Assembly: GCA_963693305.1 (NCBI GenBank) | Contig: OY855908.1 | Location: forward strand, 26,275,993 to 26,339,992 | DNA: 64,000 bases | Reading direction: 5' to 3' | DNA from: Meandrina meandrites | Taxonomy: Eukaryota; Cnidaria; Anthozoa; Scleractinia; Meandrinidae | In this document: one piece after another, positions 12,032-23,358 of the stretch | Layout of the letters: every line of letters starts with the position of its first letter | Position numbering within the stretch: position 1 is the first letter of the stretch | Notes under the pieces: generated by a model | Databases searched by the model: none | Seen by the model: only the letters and a program-made list of their open reading frames with translations | Told to the model about the DNA's origin: nothing | Position numbers and translations under genes: made by a program

Positions 12032-12837
12032 CTAAAGAGAGAAAAGTAAAACAGTTTCATTTTTTACCAATATGTCAATATTAAAGACAGTCGTCTTTTG
12101 TTACATCATCGAGCTTGCTCTATTGGCTGCAACGACAACTGTGGTAAACACTTTCAGGATGCACTTCCTATGTTCTGGTGATGTGCATGGTCATCTCTTA
12201 TGGAGAATCGTCACGTGTAAAAATCAACCACGTATTTTTTCCGTCTGTCGCGTTATTTTGAGAAATTAGTCTGGTCGTAAAACGTTACCAGGTAATTATC
12301 ACATGCAGGCGAGAGTCCCCAGCGTGCGAACACAGGTGGATTTCCAGAAATCCGTCAGTGTTCGAAGGCTACTAGATACTCGACTGAAAGAACACCAGAA
12401 AGCGGCAGAGCATAAACACCAAAAAAGTCAACGTTGGCTTAATATTGTTTTCATTTTGGTCACTCTGTATCCTGGTAATCTTCCAAGATCTTGCGCACGC
12501 GCAAGTGCAAATTGCTGCCTGGTCATCTAAAACAAAGGATCGGATCACAAAGGTAGTATTAATGCAGCGAGAGATAACTTTTTCCATATAAACAGGCTGT
12601 CAGCAGTCAGGAATAATAAGTGGACAACACGAAACCTGTTCGACCTGTTTTGTAAAGTAAACCTGTCGCATCTCGTCGGCCGCCTGGTCTTTTCAAGTCT
12701 GTTTTTTTTTCTGGGGTCACGAAACGTCCGGGCGAAGGTGAAGAATCGGCTGGTTAAAATCGCAGTGATTGACTGCTTACTTGTGAGATCATGGCTACGG
12801 TTAGGAGGAGGGGATAGAAAGGGAATCACGTACGTAC
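12032..12837 (-). other. Intron between Death and coiled-coil exons
   Basis: Mostly unique AT-rich sequence. A short plus-strand stretch near 12370-12415 (TRLKEHQKAAEHK) resembles the GIY-YIG region of Penelope-like elements, but it is too short to call. No other features were seen. Confidence 0.35.
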
Positions 12838-13104
12838 CAAGCAGTTTTTCTGCTGTTTTTTTATTCCCTATCGCCTCTAGAGCTTTAACAAGGCATTCTA
12901 CTGTGGCAGAACGTCCTTTTGTCTTCATCCATTTATAGAGCATTTCCCTGGCCTTCTCGCAACACAATTTGTAATCGACATCTATATTTTGAAGAATTGC
13001 CGGTGGGAGCTTGAGCTTAATGCCTAACTTGTGCCAGCATGTTCCCAAATCGTCACATATGTCCAACACGTGCATTTCAGTGACTGCTTTTCTTTCGGCA
13101 GTAT
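12838..13104 (-). CDS. Host gene exon 3: Death domain
   Basis: A 267-nt exon between acceptor TTTCGCAG|ATACTG and donor CTGCTTG|GTACGT, phase 1 at both ends. The 89 residues read as a six-helix Death-fold domain: LDICDDLGTCWHKLGIKLKL, then LQNIDVDY, then CEKAREMLYKWMKTKGRSAT, and ECLVKALEAIGNKKTAEKLL. This is the typical Death-domain order (W-xx-LG, a polar loop, A..ML..W, then LxxALxxIgr..A..L). Death domains assemble signalling complexes in apoptosis and innate immunity. Its position right after an OTU protease suggests recruitment of deubiquitinase activity to such complexes (inference). Confidence 0.65.
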
Positions 13105-14519
13105 CTGCGAAAGAAATTGTGCATTAACTTCCATTAAAACCCCTTGGCTCAATTTTAAAAAGGAATTCGAGGTTACAAAGCCGATGGAAATCGAGCCAGC
13201 AAAACCCATGGATATCCCGGAATTTAACGGTCGTCAAATGAACAACAATCTCAAGTCTCAACCTGATAATATAATTTTTAACGACGAAAACTTCTGAACG
13301 AGCTCTACGTTATAATTATGGAAAGAAATTATGTTTTTATCTGATGGACTTTCATTGAGGGAACGCCAGGGCGTTGCATTTCGGCTTATTCAAAGGAAAA
13401 TGATACTGGCCACCTCCGTTGTACATCGGCGAGGAAGTGGTTGTGTATAATATAAATAGCTAAATGCTACATATCGCGAAGTTGGCGATTTTTGTCTCGT
13501 CCTATATATTGAAGCAGTCACATAGTATGTGTTTGTCTGATACCCAGTGGGAAACTGGTTTCCCGAGAGACCATAGTAATTAAGCGAATTGTTATTTAGC
13601 CCAACGTCGTCAACAGGCCGTGAGCAAAAGTGCACTGTTACACTCTGGCGTCATAGATCTTGCGATATTGCACGCTATAAAGAGACTTTAAGCGAGACAC
13701 AATCTTATTGTGAGTTTTGTGTAACCTCGAAGAGGACAATGAGAGCGCGTGCTGTTGGGAAAAAAGGCAATAGCATGCGGCTGATGGCTTTACAGTAATA
13801 TTATTCAATGATCAAATCCATTTTAGTTACCTTCTCTCCTTCTACGTTGAAGGCTAACGTAGTGTTTCTCATGAATGTGTCCAAGCATAAGCGGGGTGGT
13901 GTTGTCGACAGCAAAATGATCTGGAGTGTTGTTTGTTTCACAGTCAAGACTGCTGATAATATAATTTTTAACGACGAAAACTTCTGAACGAGCTCTACGT
14001 TATAATTATGGAAAGAAATTATGTTTTATCTGATGGACTTTCATTGAGGGAACGCCAGGGCGTTGCATTTCGGCTTATTCAAAGGAAAATGATACTGGCC
14101 ACCTCCGTTGTACATCGGCGAGGAAGTGGTTGTGTATAATATAAATAGCTAAATGCTACATATCGCGAAGTTGGCGATTTTTGTCTCGTCCTATATATTG
14201 AAGCAGTCACATAGTATGTGTTTGTCTGATACCCAGTGGGAAACTGGTTTCCCGAGAGACCATAGTAATTAAGCGAATTGTTATTTAGCCCAACGTCGTC
14301 AACAGGCCGTGAGCAAAAGTGCACTGTTACACTCTGGCGTCATAGATCTTGCGATATTGCACGCTATAAAGAGACTTTAAGCGAGACACAATCTTATTGT
14401 GAGTTTTGTGTAACCTCGAAGAGGACAATGAGAGCGCGTGCTGTTGGGAAAAAAGGCAATAGCATGCGGCTGATGGCTTTACAGTAATATTATTCAATGA
14501 TCAAATCCATTTTAGTTAC
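13105..14519 (-). other. Intron containing the 690-bp duplication
   Basis: The intron between OTU exon 2 and the Death exon. It carries the upstream copy of the tandem duplication, which includes the 3' half of OTU exon 2 and its GTAACT donor but not that exon's acceptor. The extra copy is therefore probably not spliced in. Mirror ORFs at 13390-13635 and 14079-14324 are identical because of the duplication and are not genes. Confidence 0.45.
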
Positions 14520-14641
14520 CTTCTCTCCTTCTACGTTGAAGGCTAACGTAGTGTTTCTCATGAATGTGTCCAAGCATAAGCGGGGTGGTGTTGTCGACAG
14601 CAAAGTGATCTGGAGTGTTGTTTGTTTCACAGTCAAGACTG
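13263..14641. repeat. 690-bp tandem duplication
   Basis: Bases 13263-13952 are repeated at 13953-14641 almost without change. I see one missing T (around 13335 versus 14024) and one A/G difference near the end. The junction shares CTGATAA, consistent with a microhomology-mediated or unequal-exchange event. The second copy overlaps OTU exon 2 of the host gene. The near-identity means a very recent event or an assembly artefact from two haplotypes. Confidence 0.85.
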
Positions 14642-14790
14642 CTGATAACACGAATAGGAGTTCTGTAGACGTTAGCTGCAGCACAGAGAGTCAAATGATC
14701 TCCCCAGACGCCTTCATTTTTCATGCTGCTTAAGTATTCAGCCCAGGAGGAATAATCATGGACAAAGTTGAAGAGATCCGTTCCATCGGG
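14520..14790 (-). CDS. Host gene exon 2: OTU domain, second half
   Basis: A 271-nt exon between acceptor CCTTAAAG|CCCGATGG and donor GAGAAG|GTAACT, entering in phase 0 and leaving in phase 1. It encodes the C-terminal half of an OTU cysteine protease: SWAEYLSSMKNEGVWGDHL, then LCAAANVYRTPIRVISS, and HIHEKHYVSL. In OTU deubiquitinases the W-G-D segment precedes the helix with conserved small residues, and the HY motif supplies the catalytic His. Together with exon 1 this gives a domain of about normal OTU length. Its 3' half is duplicated downstream at 13263-13952. Confidence 0.7.
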
Positions 14791-15006
14791 CTTTAAGGAA
14801 AGAAAAGTTAATTGAATGAAGAAAAACAGCTAACAATATAATATCTGTTTATTACGCTGCTTTTTGGCTTACACTGTATACCCTATAACGAAATTGAATT
14901 CTGTCGTCTTCAGCAAGAACGCACTTCAATATTATGTTGGCAAGACACTAGCAAACCTGATGTTAATTCTTCTCGACTACAGAGAACCTAACCGCTGAGG
15001 TGATTG

Positions 15007-15052
15007 TTTTTGTTTGTTTGTTTGTTTGTTTGTTTGTTTTTTTTTTCTTTTA
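15007..15052. repeat. (TTTG)n and poly-T tract
   Basis: About eight copies of TTTG followed by a T-run, inside the intron between OTU exons 1 and 2. This is simple-sequence DNA. Confidence 0.85.
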
Positions 15053-15219
15053 AAAAATATACTCTGGAAGTTTGGCGTGTTTACTTTAGTACAAAAAGAA
15101 AGACTATGCAATTGAAATGGTATTAGTTACTGGGCCTGTTATAACACATTTCACCGTCTTTGGCATTCTCGTAAAACGCATTTAAACTCAGAGCTCAAGC
15201 CACCTGACCATTGACTTAC

Positions 15220-15467
15220 CAAAGTAGGGAAGTTCTCAAGGAATTCGACTAAGTTTTTCCGCAGTTCGCTATGTGAAATACAAATTCCTTTTACGATTTG
15301 CAGTTGCTTTGACAATGCGTCGAACATACAGTTTCCTGATGCTGAATTGACTGAACTGTCACTGATGATGAATCCCTTGTCTGAAACAATCCTTCGCAGC
15401 TCCTCTGCTGGTTCAGTTTTTGTGTTAAAGTTGACACCACGATGTATTTGATGAATAATTCCCATAG
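15220..15467 (-). CDS. Host gene exon 1 (or first seen): OTU domain, first half
   Basis: A 248-nt exon starting after TTTCTTTCAG with CT-ATG, and ending at the donor TTTG|GTAAGT in phase 0. The Met two bases into the exon (15465) can be the start codon, with an untranslated exon further upstream. Residues include the OTU nucleophile segment ASGNCMFDALSKQL, where Cys is present but the usual Asp of the D-G-N-C motif is Ser. Later comes SHSELRKNLVEFLENFP, the typical helix after it. The product is a likely ubiquitin-specific cysteine protease. The substituted Asp is also seen in some active OTUs, so activity is uncertain. Confidence 0.65.
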
Positions 15468-16869
15468 CTGAAAGAAATCAACACTATTGCAGTTACAAAG
15501 ATCATCTATCGAATTAGTTATTAAAGAAATGAATACCAGAAGTGGCTATTTTTTTTTTCAAATGTGATGTTTGTTGTTTTGAAGTCAGATCAGTGTGGAG
15601 GTTACAGCGAGCTTAAAAGAAACTGTTTCGGTGATTCCGAGTCAAGTTCAAAATATAAGACACTAAGATAAATAAGGCTAAAGATGAAGCAACCAAGTGA
15701 GTTTACGTCTTAGCAAAGGTTTAATTTGTTGCTATTATCTACATCTACATCTAATTTTTATCTGCAAAGAGCATAGTCCATCACTGCAGATGTGTAAATG
15801 CGCAAGTGCAAGTATAAAAATATGTAACTAGGTGCAAGTATTAAAAAGTGTTCGGGCTCAGCGTTATCAGACATAGGGCATGACGACCTTTTTTTTTAAG
15901 CCTCCACTGACTGCTCTTCAATTACTTGGTTTGGTAACAAGTTCCAGTCTCTAATTGTGCAGGTTAGAAAACTGTGTTTATATTTTAGAAAGTAGGCTTT
16001 TAGGAATATGTAACATTCATTGCTAATAATCAAAACCAGGTCAATGAAAAGTGACCTCATTTTTATCGACCATGTATATTGGGATGTGGCTTCAGAGGAG
16101 AGAAAAAAAAGATTGACATTTCCTTTTCAGAGTTGCTTGCTAAAGCACTTAATAGCAAAAATTAATAATAACGTTAATTGACATTTCGATGTATCCAACA
16201 TCATTTTCAAGAATAAAAGTTCGCTTTGTGTCAAAGTTGTAAAAAAATGGCTGAGTTTTGAATATTAAGAGGGCTTCTCCCTAAGATCCACAAAGTCAAT
16301 TTGGCTCAAGAAATAGAATTCGCTCAAAATCCCTCCACTAATTTCTTATAATAAGTAAGTAACAAATATGAAATTAGATTAGAGAGAAAATGTTTTCTTT
16401 ATGAAATCTGGATGCAAACTTTTCACACCTCCTGCTGGCCTCGGCGGCCATTGGCTGGACCGTGAAATTTGGTAAAGTCTAACACTTCGCTCTAATTAAT
16501 ATATTTCCGTACAATCTTTAAAAATACGATATTCATAAACAATAAGCCTTGGTCTATTAAACTAAGTGAACCGCACTGAACAGCTTTCATTATCAAGAAA
16601 GAAACGAGGATTCAAAGTTTGGATAGTTTTGGACATTATTCACAAGGTAAAATTTTTGTCAATTTCATGTAGAAGAATATCAAAAGTGGCTCGTACTCAC
16701 AAGTTAAACTGCATATCAGCAGTAAGCTCCATCCTTCTGCTCTAAGAACATGTAAAATTTTTGGCCGCTCTCCACTCCTTCATTTGTTGACCAGGGGTAA
16801 AACAAGCGCTACTCAGCAGATGTGGCCATGTTGTCATCGTATTCGTTCCGACCCAATTTCAGTACCAAT
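15468..16869. other. Intergenic, nothing recognised
   Basis: AT-rich DNA upstream of the host gene. It could contain the promoter and an untranslated first exon, but I see no convincing TATA or initiator arrangement and no repeat family. Confidence 0.3.
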
Positions 16870-17330
16870 GGAGGAGGATTTCGTTTAGTCACTAGTGGAT
16901 TTAACTCATTGTGAAAGAAGAAATCACTTAGCAATCAGATATAATCTGAGGAGAATTGATATGCTCGAGAACGTCCATTTAAACAGTAAAAATCGATCTT
17001 CTACTGTCCGCCATGTTGTTTTTAACAACTGCTGACCAGTTTGGTAGCGGTCAGTGTAAATTATAGACTTTGGACAACAGACTGCGCTAACCGAGGACTT
17101 CGGACTGGATATAGATTTCGGACTAAGCATATAAACTGCATATAAATGCGAACTGATTATAAAAACAACGAGAACCCATTGAGGCCGTAATCATGAAACT
17201 GTGATTTACCTCCGCAAAGTAAGTGAATACTTCATGTTCGAGTGGCAACGCGACTCAAACTCAAATGCTGATTTCATGTCTGGCTTCACGCGAGACCGCG
17301 TGAGATTTCATTTTGGACTTACTGTGATCA
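16870..17330. repeat. Dispersed repeat, copy 1
   Basis: Two blocks are shared with 22900-23358 in inverted orientation: about 16880-17045 (around GAGAACGTCCATTTAAACAG) and about 17140-17325 (around TGATTTCATGTCTGGCTTCA). The block order differs between the copies, so this is not a simple foldback. No function or coding potential is evident. Confidence 0.6.
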
Positions 17331-18294
17331 CAAAGGTGAGATATCAAATTCAGTTTACCATTTTAGAAGAACCCTTTAGCTTAAAACTTTCTAAAAGAAG
17401 ATAAATTTCTATGCTTGCATAAGCATGGTACAATTTAGGGGCGGATGCAGGATTTTTCTTAGTAAGGGGTGCACTAGATAGTTATTTTTTGCAGAACATC
17501 AGTTGTATTACAAAGCCACAGGTCATGTCAGAGGATGCACACCCCCTACATCCTCCCCTAGATCCACCCTTGCATTTGACAGGAAAACAGCTATTGCCCT
17601 GTTCGCTGTAGGATTATAACAGTCTTGAGCCCGCTAATTTATCGACAAGTTAAAATTTCCTTTCTTTTGACTTGAAAGAAGTTTTAGAATAACTGCGGCT
17701 GAATTCAGCATGCTTACGTTAATTAAAGAAACCGATCTTGTGGTACCGATGCAATTCACAGAGGTTGTAGGCGTCATTTATTGGATGCCGTTGTGATATC
17801 TATTCAAAACCTTCATCCACTTATTGCCAGCGAATTTGCTATTCCACCACATCTTCAATGTAGGGGGAAGTAGCCGTGGATGAAAGAACTATTTGGACTA
17901 AAGGCATTTCTTGTAAAGAAGGGTAAAAATCCGTGTTGTGCAGTCACGGCGCAACTAATCATGGAAGGATTCCTGTATTGCACTGCCATAAGGACCACAA
18001 TCATGGTGATGTTGTAATGCGTCAAACCTGTGAAAGTTTTGAAAGTTATAATTTACAGTTTTCGCTGGAGAAATAAAGCTTCTGAAAACGTATCCCTCCC
18101 CATAGAAATTCAGCGTTGTGGTATATACTGAAATTTGGTATTTTTTGGCACATTGATTGTCTTGCGGTCCTCTTTTACCTCACTAACAGAAACGGTGGAG
18201 GAGTTAGCGTGGATTAGTGGTCAGGATGCTGAACTTGTTATCCGAAAGTTCCCTGTCAAACCCTCCTCCCTGCCACTAGATGGATTTGTGTTCG

Positions 18295-18296
<2 letters not shown>
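17331..18296. other. Intergenic, nothing recognised
   Basis: No ORF with coding character and no obvious repeat. The stretch GTAAGGGGTGCAC...GCACACCCC around 17462-17545 hints at a weak inverted repeat but is not convincing as an element. Confidence 0.3.

Positions 18297-18338
<42 letters not shown>
18297..18338. repeat. (ATT)n microsatellite
   Basis: Tandem ATT flanking the inverted partial Penelope copy. A second ATT tract of about 85 bases lies at the other end of the Penelope element (21915-22000). Confidence 0.9.
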
Positions 18339-18368
18339 TTAAAAATGGTCCTGTAACCAGGTGGTTGA

Positions 18369-19428
18369 TTCATGATTGAAAAATAAAATAAAACGTTACT
18401 CTGGTTTAAAAATGTAAAAATGTTCGTAAAATTTTTGTAAAAGTCCCAACGTTTCGGCTGACACTTCAGCCTTCATCAGGGGAAAGTGAAAAGGAATTCG
18501 TTAGAAAGCACGTTCTTATACTATGCAAATCAGCAACTCGGAGCTAATTATGTTCTGTCCCTTAAGGCTAAGTTTAAGAACTCGTGCGGCAAATGCATTC
18601 CATCGTCACGGTTCAGCGGATTCCTACAAGTGTTGATTTCCCATGCTTCCAAAATGCGTCTGTTGCGCCAATTAGTGCTTGTACGTAGGATCTTTGCCGA
18701 TTCCCAGGAGATGGTGTGGCCCGACTGTAAACAATGTTCCGCTAAAGCTGACTTGTGCGAGTGTTTCTTTTCAACTGCTTTTTGATGTTCTTTCAGCCGG
18801 GTGGAAAATTTCCGTTTCGTTTCCCCGATGTAGCTTTTGTCACAAACTTCGCAGGGAATGGAATAAATTGCGCCGCGAGTTTGATCTTTCGGGACTGGGT
18901 CTTTTGGTTTAGGAAATAAATTGCCGATGGTATGGTGTGGCTTTAAAGCAACTTTGATATTGTAATTGCTTAAGATTCGCTTGATCGGTTCCGTAGTACC
19001 CTTGACATACGGTAAAATGCAGAAGCCTTTTTTGTCATCCGGTGCAGTTGCAGGCGTTTGTGGAGAAGGCCGTTTCGGTTTACTTGCATCAATAACAAAG
19101 CGTTTCGGGTAGCCATTCGCGCTGAGTGCCGCGATCACATGTTTCATTTCCTTTGATTGTTGGTCAACGGAAGACGGAATCGTTTTTGCACGATCAGTCA
19201 GAGACTTGATCACAGCCCTTTTGTGAGCAACCGGATGGTGAGAATCAAATGAGAGATATCTTTGTGTGCGTCGGTTTGCGATAGACTTTAGTGGAGAGTT
19301 GGCCATCGTCTTGGCGACAGACAGTGACGTCAAGAAAGGATATTTTCCGTTCTGTTTCTCTTTCACCCGTAAATTGGATCGACGGCTCAATATTGTTCAA
19401 ATGATTCTGTAAGGTTAGCACCAGGTTG
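18369..19428 (-). mobile_element. Inverted 5' partial copy of the Penelope-like element
   Basis: This 1,060-bp segment is the reverse complement of 20855-21914 with very few differences (for example Arg for His in one codon). It covers the end of the RT, the whole GIY-YIG region and the 3' untranslated end with the hammerhead-like motif. Penelope-like elements commonly insert with a truncated inverted copy of themselves upstream, so this is part of the insertion structure rather than an independent gene. It carries the same frameshift as the full copy. Confidence 0.8.
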
Positions 19429-19493
19429 CAAGGCATCGCCGACACCTACACTTCAGCCATCGATGCAAAGATCTTCAAGTTCTTCCACCGAGC

Positions 19494-21735
19494 TTGAGAA
19501 TTAAACCACCGGTTCGGACCCCCAAAGGCTGGAAATTGTCGAAGAACGTGGGATTCCAGTTTTTGAAATTGCGGATCGAAGATACACCCAAGAAGATTCG
19601 CACACTGACTCGAGAAAAGGAACTTGCTTTGGTTTTCTTAAGGTCACGTTTAACCACCTCTGACCTTGAACACCTCGAGACCTTAGTTTATGAACAGCAG
19701 GATGAGGAGTACAGCAGGATTAGATCTGTGCATTCGAAGAAACTTCAAGTCCTCACCTCGAAGTCAAATATCTCATTGCCCGATGATACAGTTAATCGCG
19801 ACAAATGGGTGCTAAACATCTCTAGCAAGCCGTTGAACAACACCGAAACTACTGCACTTCAGAAGGGCACGAACTTCGCCTTAGCTCCAAAGAAAATACC
19901 AACAGCGGAAATTGTAGCTGGTATTGAAGACGGTATTTCTGGACTGCCCGAAGACGAGAAACTTGTGCTAAGATCCCAAGTTTCACAGGTTTTACAAAGA
20001 GCCACCGTACCACCTCCAAACTTGCCACAAGCCGAGCTCAGAGCTTTGCACAATCTCCGGAAAGACCAAGATCGACTCGTTATCCCTGCAGATAAGGGTA
20101 ACTGTACTGTTGTCATGGATCGCAAGGACTACGACGACAAGGTACAGCAAATGCTCAATGATCAAAGAACCTACAAGGTGTTAGATAAAGACCCTACACA
20201 GCCAACGGAGAGGAAGCTCAATGAAAAATTGGCCAATCTTAAACGAGAGAACAAGATTAGTGACAGCCTTTACAAAAGACTTCGCAGTTCTGATGGACTG
20301 CCTCCTCGTTTTTATGGTTTACCAAAGATTCATAAACCTGGTTTCCCCTTAAGACCTATTGTTTCGTTCATAGACTCTCCAACTTACATGTTATCGAAAC
20401 ATTTGGCGCAAATCCTGAGTCCAATGATGGGCAACACAAATTTCACAGTCAAGAACAGTGTGGAATTTTGTGAACAGATGAAAAATGTCTCTCTCAAAGA
20501 AGATGAAGAGCTGGTGTCTTTTGACGTTGTCTCTTTGTTCACGTCTATTCCTGTGAAACTCGCCATTCAAGTTGCTAAAGATTTGCTTTCCAATGATGAC
20601 ACCTTACAGGATAGAACCACCATTCCTGTTGATGACATTGTTGACCTGTTGGATTTCTGTTTGTCGACAACAAATTTCAAGTACAACAACAATCACTACC
20701 AACAGATCTTCGGTACCGCCATGGGCTCTCCAGTGTCAGCTGTTATGGCAAACCTGGTCATGGAAGACCTTGAAAAACGAGCACTATCCACCTCCCTTTC
20801 CCAACCGTGTTTTTGGAAACGATATGTAGATGATGTGTGTGCCGCTGTCAAGTCCAACCTGGTGCTAACCTTACAGAATCATTTGAACAATATTGAGCCG
20901 TCGATCCAATTTACGGGTGAAAGAGAAACAGAACGGAAAATATCCTTTCTTGACGTCACTGTCTGTCGCCAAGACGATGGCCAACTCTCCACTAAAGTCT
21001 ATCGCAAACCGACGCACACAAAGATATCTCTCATTTGATTCTCACCATCCGGTTGCTCACAAAAGGGCTGTGATCAAGTCTCTGACTGATCGTGCAAAAA
21101 CGATTCCGTCTTCCGTTGACCAACAATCAAAGGAAATGAAACATGTGATCGCGGCACTCAGCGCGAATGGCTACCCGAAACACTTTGTTATTGATGCAAG
21201 TAAACCGAAACGGCCTTCTCCACAAACGCCTGCAACTGCACCGGATGACAAAAAAGGCTTCTGCATTTTACCGTATGTCAAGGGTACTACGGAACCGATC
21301 AAGCGAATCTTAAGCAATTACAATATCAAAGTTGCTTTAAAGCCACACCATACCATCGGCAATTTATTTCCCAAACCAAAAGACCCAGTCCCGAAAGATC
21401 AAACTCGCGGCGCAATTTATTCCATTCCCTGCGAAGTTTGTGACAAAAGCTACATCGGGGAAACGAAACGGAAATTTTCCACCCGGCTGAAAGAACATCA
21501 AAAAGCAGTTGAAAAGAAACACTCGCACAAGTCAGCTTTAGCGGAACATTGTTTACAGTCGGGCCACACCATCTCCTGGGAATCGGCAAAGATCCTACGT
21601 ACAAGCACTAATTGGCGCAACAGACGCATTTTGGAAGCATGGGAAATCAACACTTGTAGGAATCCGCTGAACCGTGACGATGGAATGCATTTGCCGCACG
21701 AGTTCTTAAACTTAGCCTTAAGGGACAGAACATAA
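19494..21735 (+). pseudogene. Penelope RT plus GIY-YIG endonuclease, one frameshift
   Basis: The first frame (19494-21038) encodes the N-terminal region and RT. Visible are LVIPADKGNCTVVMDR, the RT signatures YGLPKIHKPGFPLRPIVS, FDVVSLFTSIP, GTAMGSPVSAVMANL and the catalytic RYVDDV. After KVYRKPTHT near 21025 the homology moves to another frame. That frame continues through [13 protein letters not shown] to a GIY-YIG nuclease (AIYSIPCEVCDKSYIGET, FSTRLKEHQKA, EHCLQSGHTISW) and stops at 21735. No ATG clearly marks the start, since 19494 is a TTG. Such proteins copy RNA at nicked target DNA, and Penelope RTs are relatives of telomerase. The break makes this copy probably inactive unless frameshifting is used. 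Confidence 0.8.
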
Positions 21736-21803
21736 TTAGCTCCGAGTTGCTGATTTGCATAGTATAAGAACGTGCTTTCTAACGAATTCCTTTTCACTTT
21801 CCC

Positions 21804-21832
21804 CTGATGAAGGCTGAAGTGTCAGCCGAAAC
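21804..21832 (+). other. Hammerhead-like motif in Penelope 3' end
   Basis: CTGATGA, a 6-bp stem (GGCTGA/TCAGCC, loop AGTG) and GAAAC match the hammerhead ribozyme core. The inverted copy carries the same motif at 18451-18479 on the minus strand. Penelope-like elements are known to carry hammerhead motifs in their terminal repeats. I cannot find a convincing short stem III with a cleavage site, so self-cleavage is unproven. Confidence 0.5.
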
Positions 21833-21913
21833 GTTGGGACTTTTACAAAAATTTTACGAACATTTTTACATTTTTAAACCAGAGTAACGTTTTATTTTAT
21901 TTTTCAATCATGA

Positions 21914-21914
<1 letters not shown>

Positions 21915-21981
<67 letters not shown>

Positions 21982-22000
21982 CATTATTATTATCATTATT
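21915..22000. repeat. (ATT)n microsatellite
   Basis: About 28 trinucleotides of ATT with a few interruptions near the right end, directly after the Penelope-like element. Confidence 0.9.
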
Positions 22001-22899
22001 ACACCTTGGACAGGGCTCTTCAGAAGTACTTGTCTCATATCCTGTGCTAATACTTAACAAGTATTCCACGAGCGCGCGTTGGATATGAGATGATAGATAG
22101 CTAAAGAGGCGTGTAGCGCCGATTTGGCTTTGACGATCTCATATCCAACAAGCGCGAGTAGAATAATTGTTTTATTAAAAACGACCAAAAGAATTGCAAT
22201 ATTTGAGTTCCCCAGCTGTTTTCGTTAACGTGTGTTGCCTACGATATTTGTGGTCAAGGGTATATGAGCTCATATACCATTGCCCGTTAATCAATCAAAA
22301 CTCAGGAATTGCAATATACCATTGCTAGTTTTAAATAAAATGTCATAACCCTCATAATATTTTTAAACTGATAGTTTCACGGGACAAATGATACGCTCTA
22401 AAAAGTCGTACTTTTAACAAGATTTAACAAGCTACCAACACGTTGCTTTTGTAACACTCTGCTTCCTGATATTATCTTTGATGGACATAAGATAAGATAA
22501 CGGTTATGGGCCTTAAGTGTTAAGCAATCGCAACTCCATTCTCGCGTACAAGAATCGAACAGGTGTGCAAAGTGTTATCACTGGCTCCTCAGGTTGCCGA
22601 CTTTTTGGGGGGATAACACTGCAGCTGACATGCCAGCTGAGTCCCCCCTTCCCGAACCATTCCGATTGCTTTTCTCTGTAAGTATGACAATGGAATTTTA
22701 AAGCTGAGTCCATTCTAATCAGAGCTGACATTTCAAAAAGCGATCTCAAGACATCTTGTCTGCCGCTTTGATTTTCTGAACGAAAAATGTGAGCTGCCTA
22801 ATCAAATATGTGTTTTGGACTGCAAAATGCAGTGTAATTTCCTGTTCCCCGGCCGGATCCCCCCCCCCCCCTCCCCCCCTTTCCCCAACCCTTGCCCCG
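22001..22899. other. Intergenic, low-information
   Basis: It contains a short inverted pair around GCGCGCGTTGGATATGAGAT (22071) and ATCTCATATCCAACAAGCGC (22137), and a C-rich run at 22859-22880. No gene was recognised. Confidence 0.35.
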
Positions 22900-23358
22900 T
22901 TCATCGGACGACCAAACTGGTTAGCGGCTGTTATAGCAAAAAAACATTGCGGACAGGGTAGAAGATCGATTTGTACTGTTTAATGGACGTTCTCAAACAG
23001 ATGAATCCTCCTTAAGTTATATCTGATCGCTATTATTAAATCCACTGGTGAAAGTGAAGGTTAAATGTATGTCTCCGACGAGTTTTATGGTTAATAAAAC
23101 ATATGTCACTAGCTTTTTAAATGGTAAGGTATATTACCGTAAATGTTCTTGAACCGTTTTCCGATTTTAAGCAAATTATGGACGTTTGAAATCTCACGCT
23201 TTCTCGCGTGAAGCCAGACATGAAATCAGCATTTGAGTTTGAGCCGCGTTGCCACTCGAACATGAAGTATTCACTTACTTTGCGGAGGTAAATCACAGTT
23301 TCATGATCACGACCTTAATGGGTTCTCGTTGTTTTAATAATCAGTTCGCATTTATATG
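22900..23358. repeat. Dispersed repeat, copy 2, target of Polinton A
   Basis: This is the inverted, block-permuted relative of 16870-17330. Polinton A begins immediately after ...GCATTTATATG (ends 23358). The other copy of the repeat reads on as GCATTTATATGCAG, so the empty target site can be inferred. If the usual 6-bp duplication holds, TATATG should lie just outside the right end of A, beyond this window. Confidence 0.6.

Larger units (their letters stand above)
19429..21914 (+). mobile_element. Penelope-like retroelement
   Basis: A retroelement of about 2.5 kb with RT and GIY-YIG endonuclease coding regions. It ends in an untranslated region with a hammerhead-like motif and abuts an (ATT)n tract. 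With the inverted copy at 18369-19428 the whole insertion forms a large interrupted palindrome with 1,060-bp arms and a loop of about 1.4 kb. The ATT tracts on both outer sides could be target microsatellite or templated addition. Confidence 0.8.
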
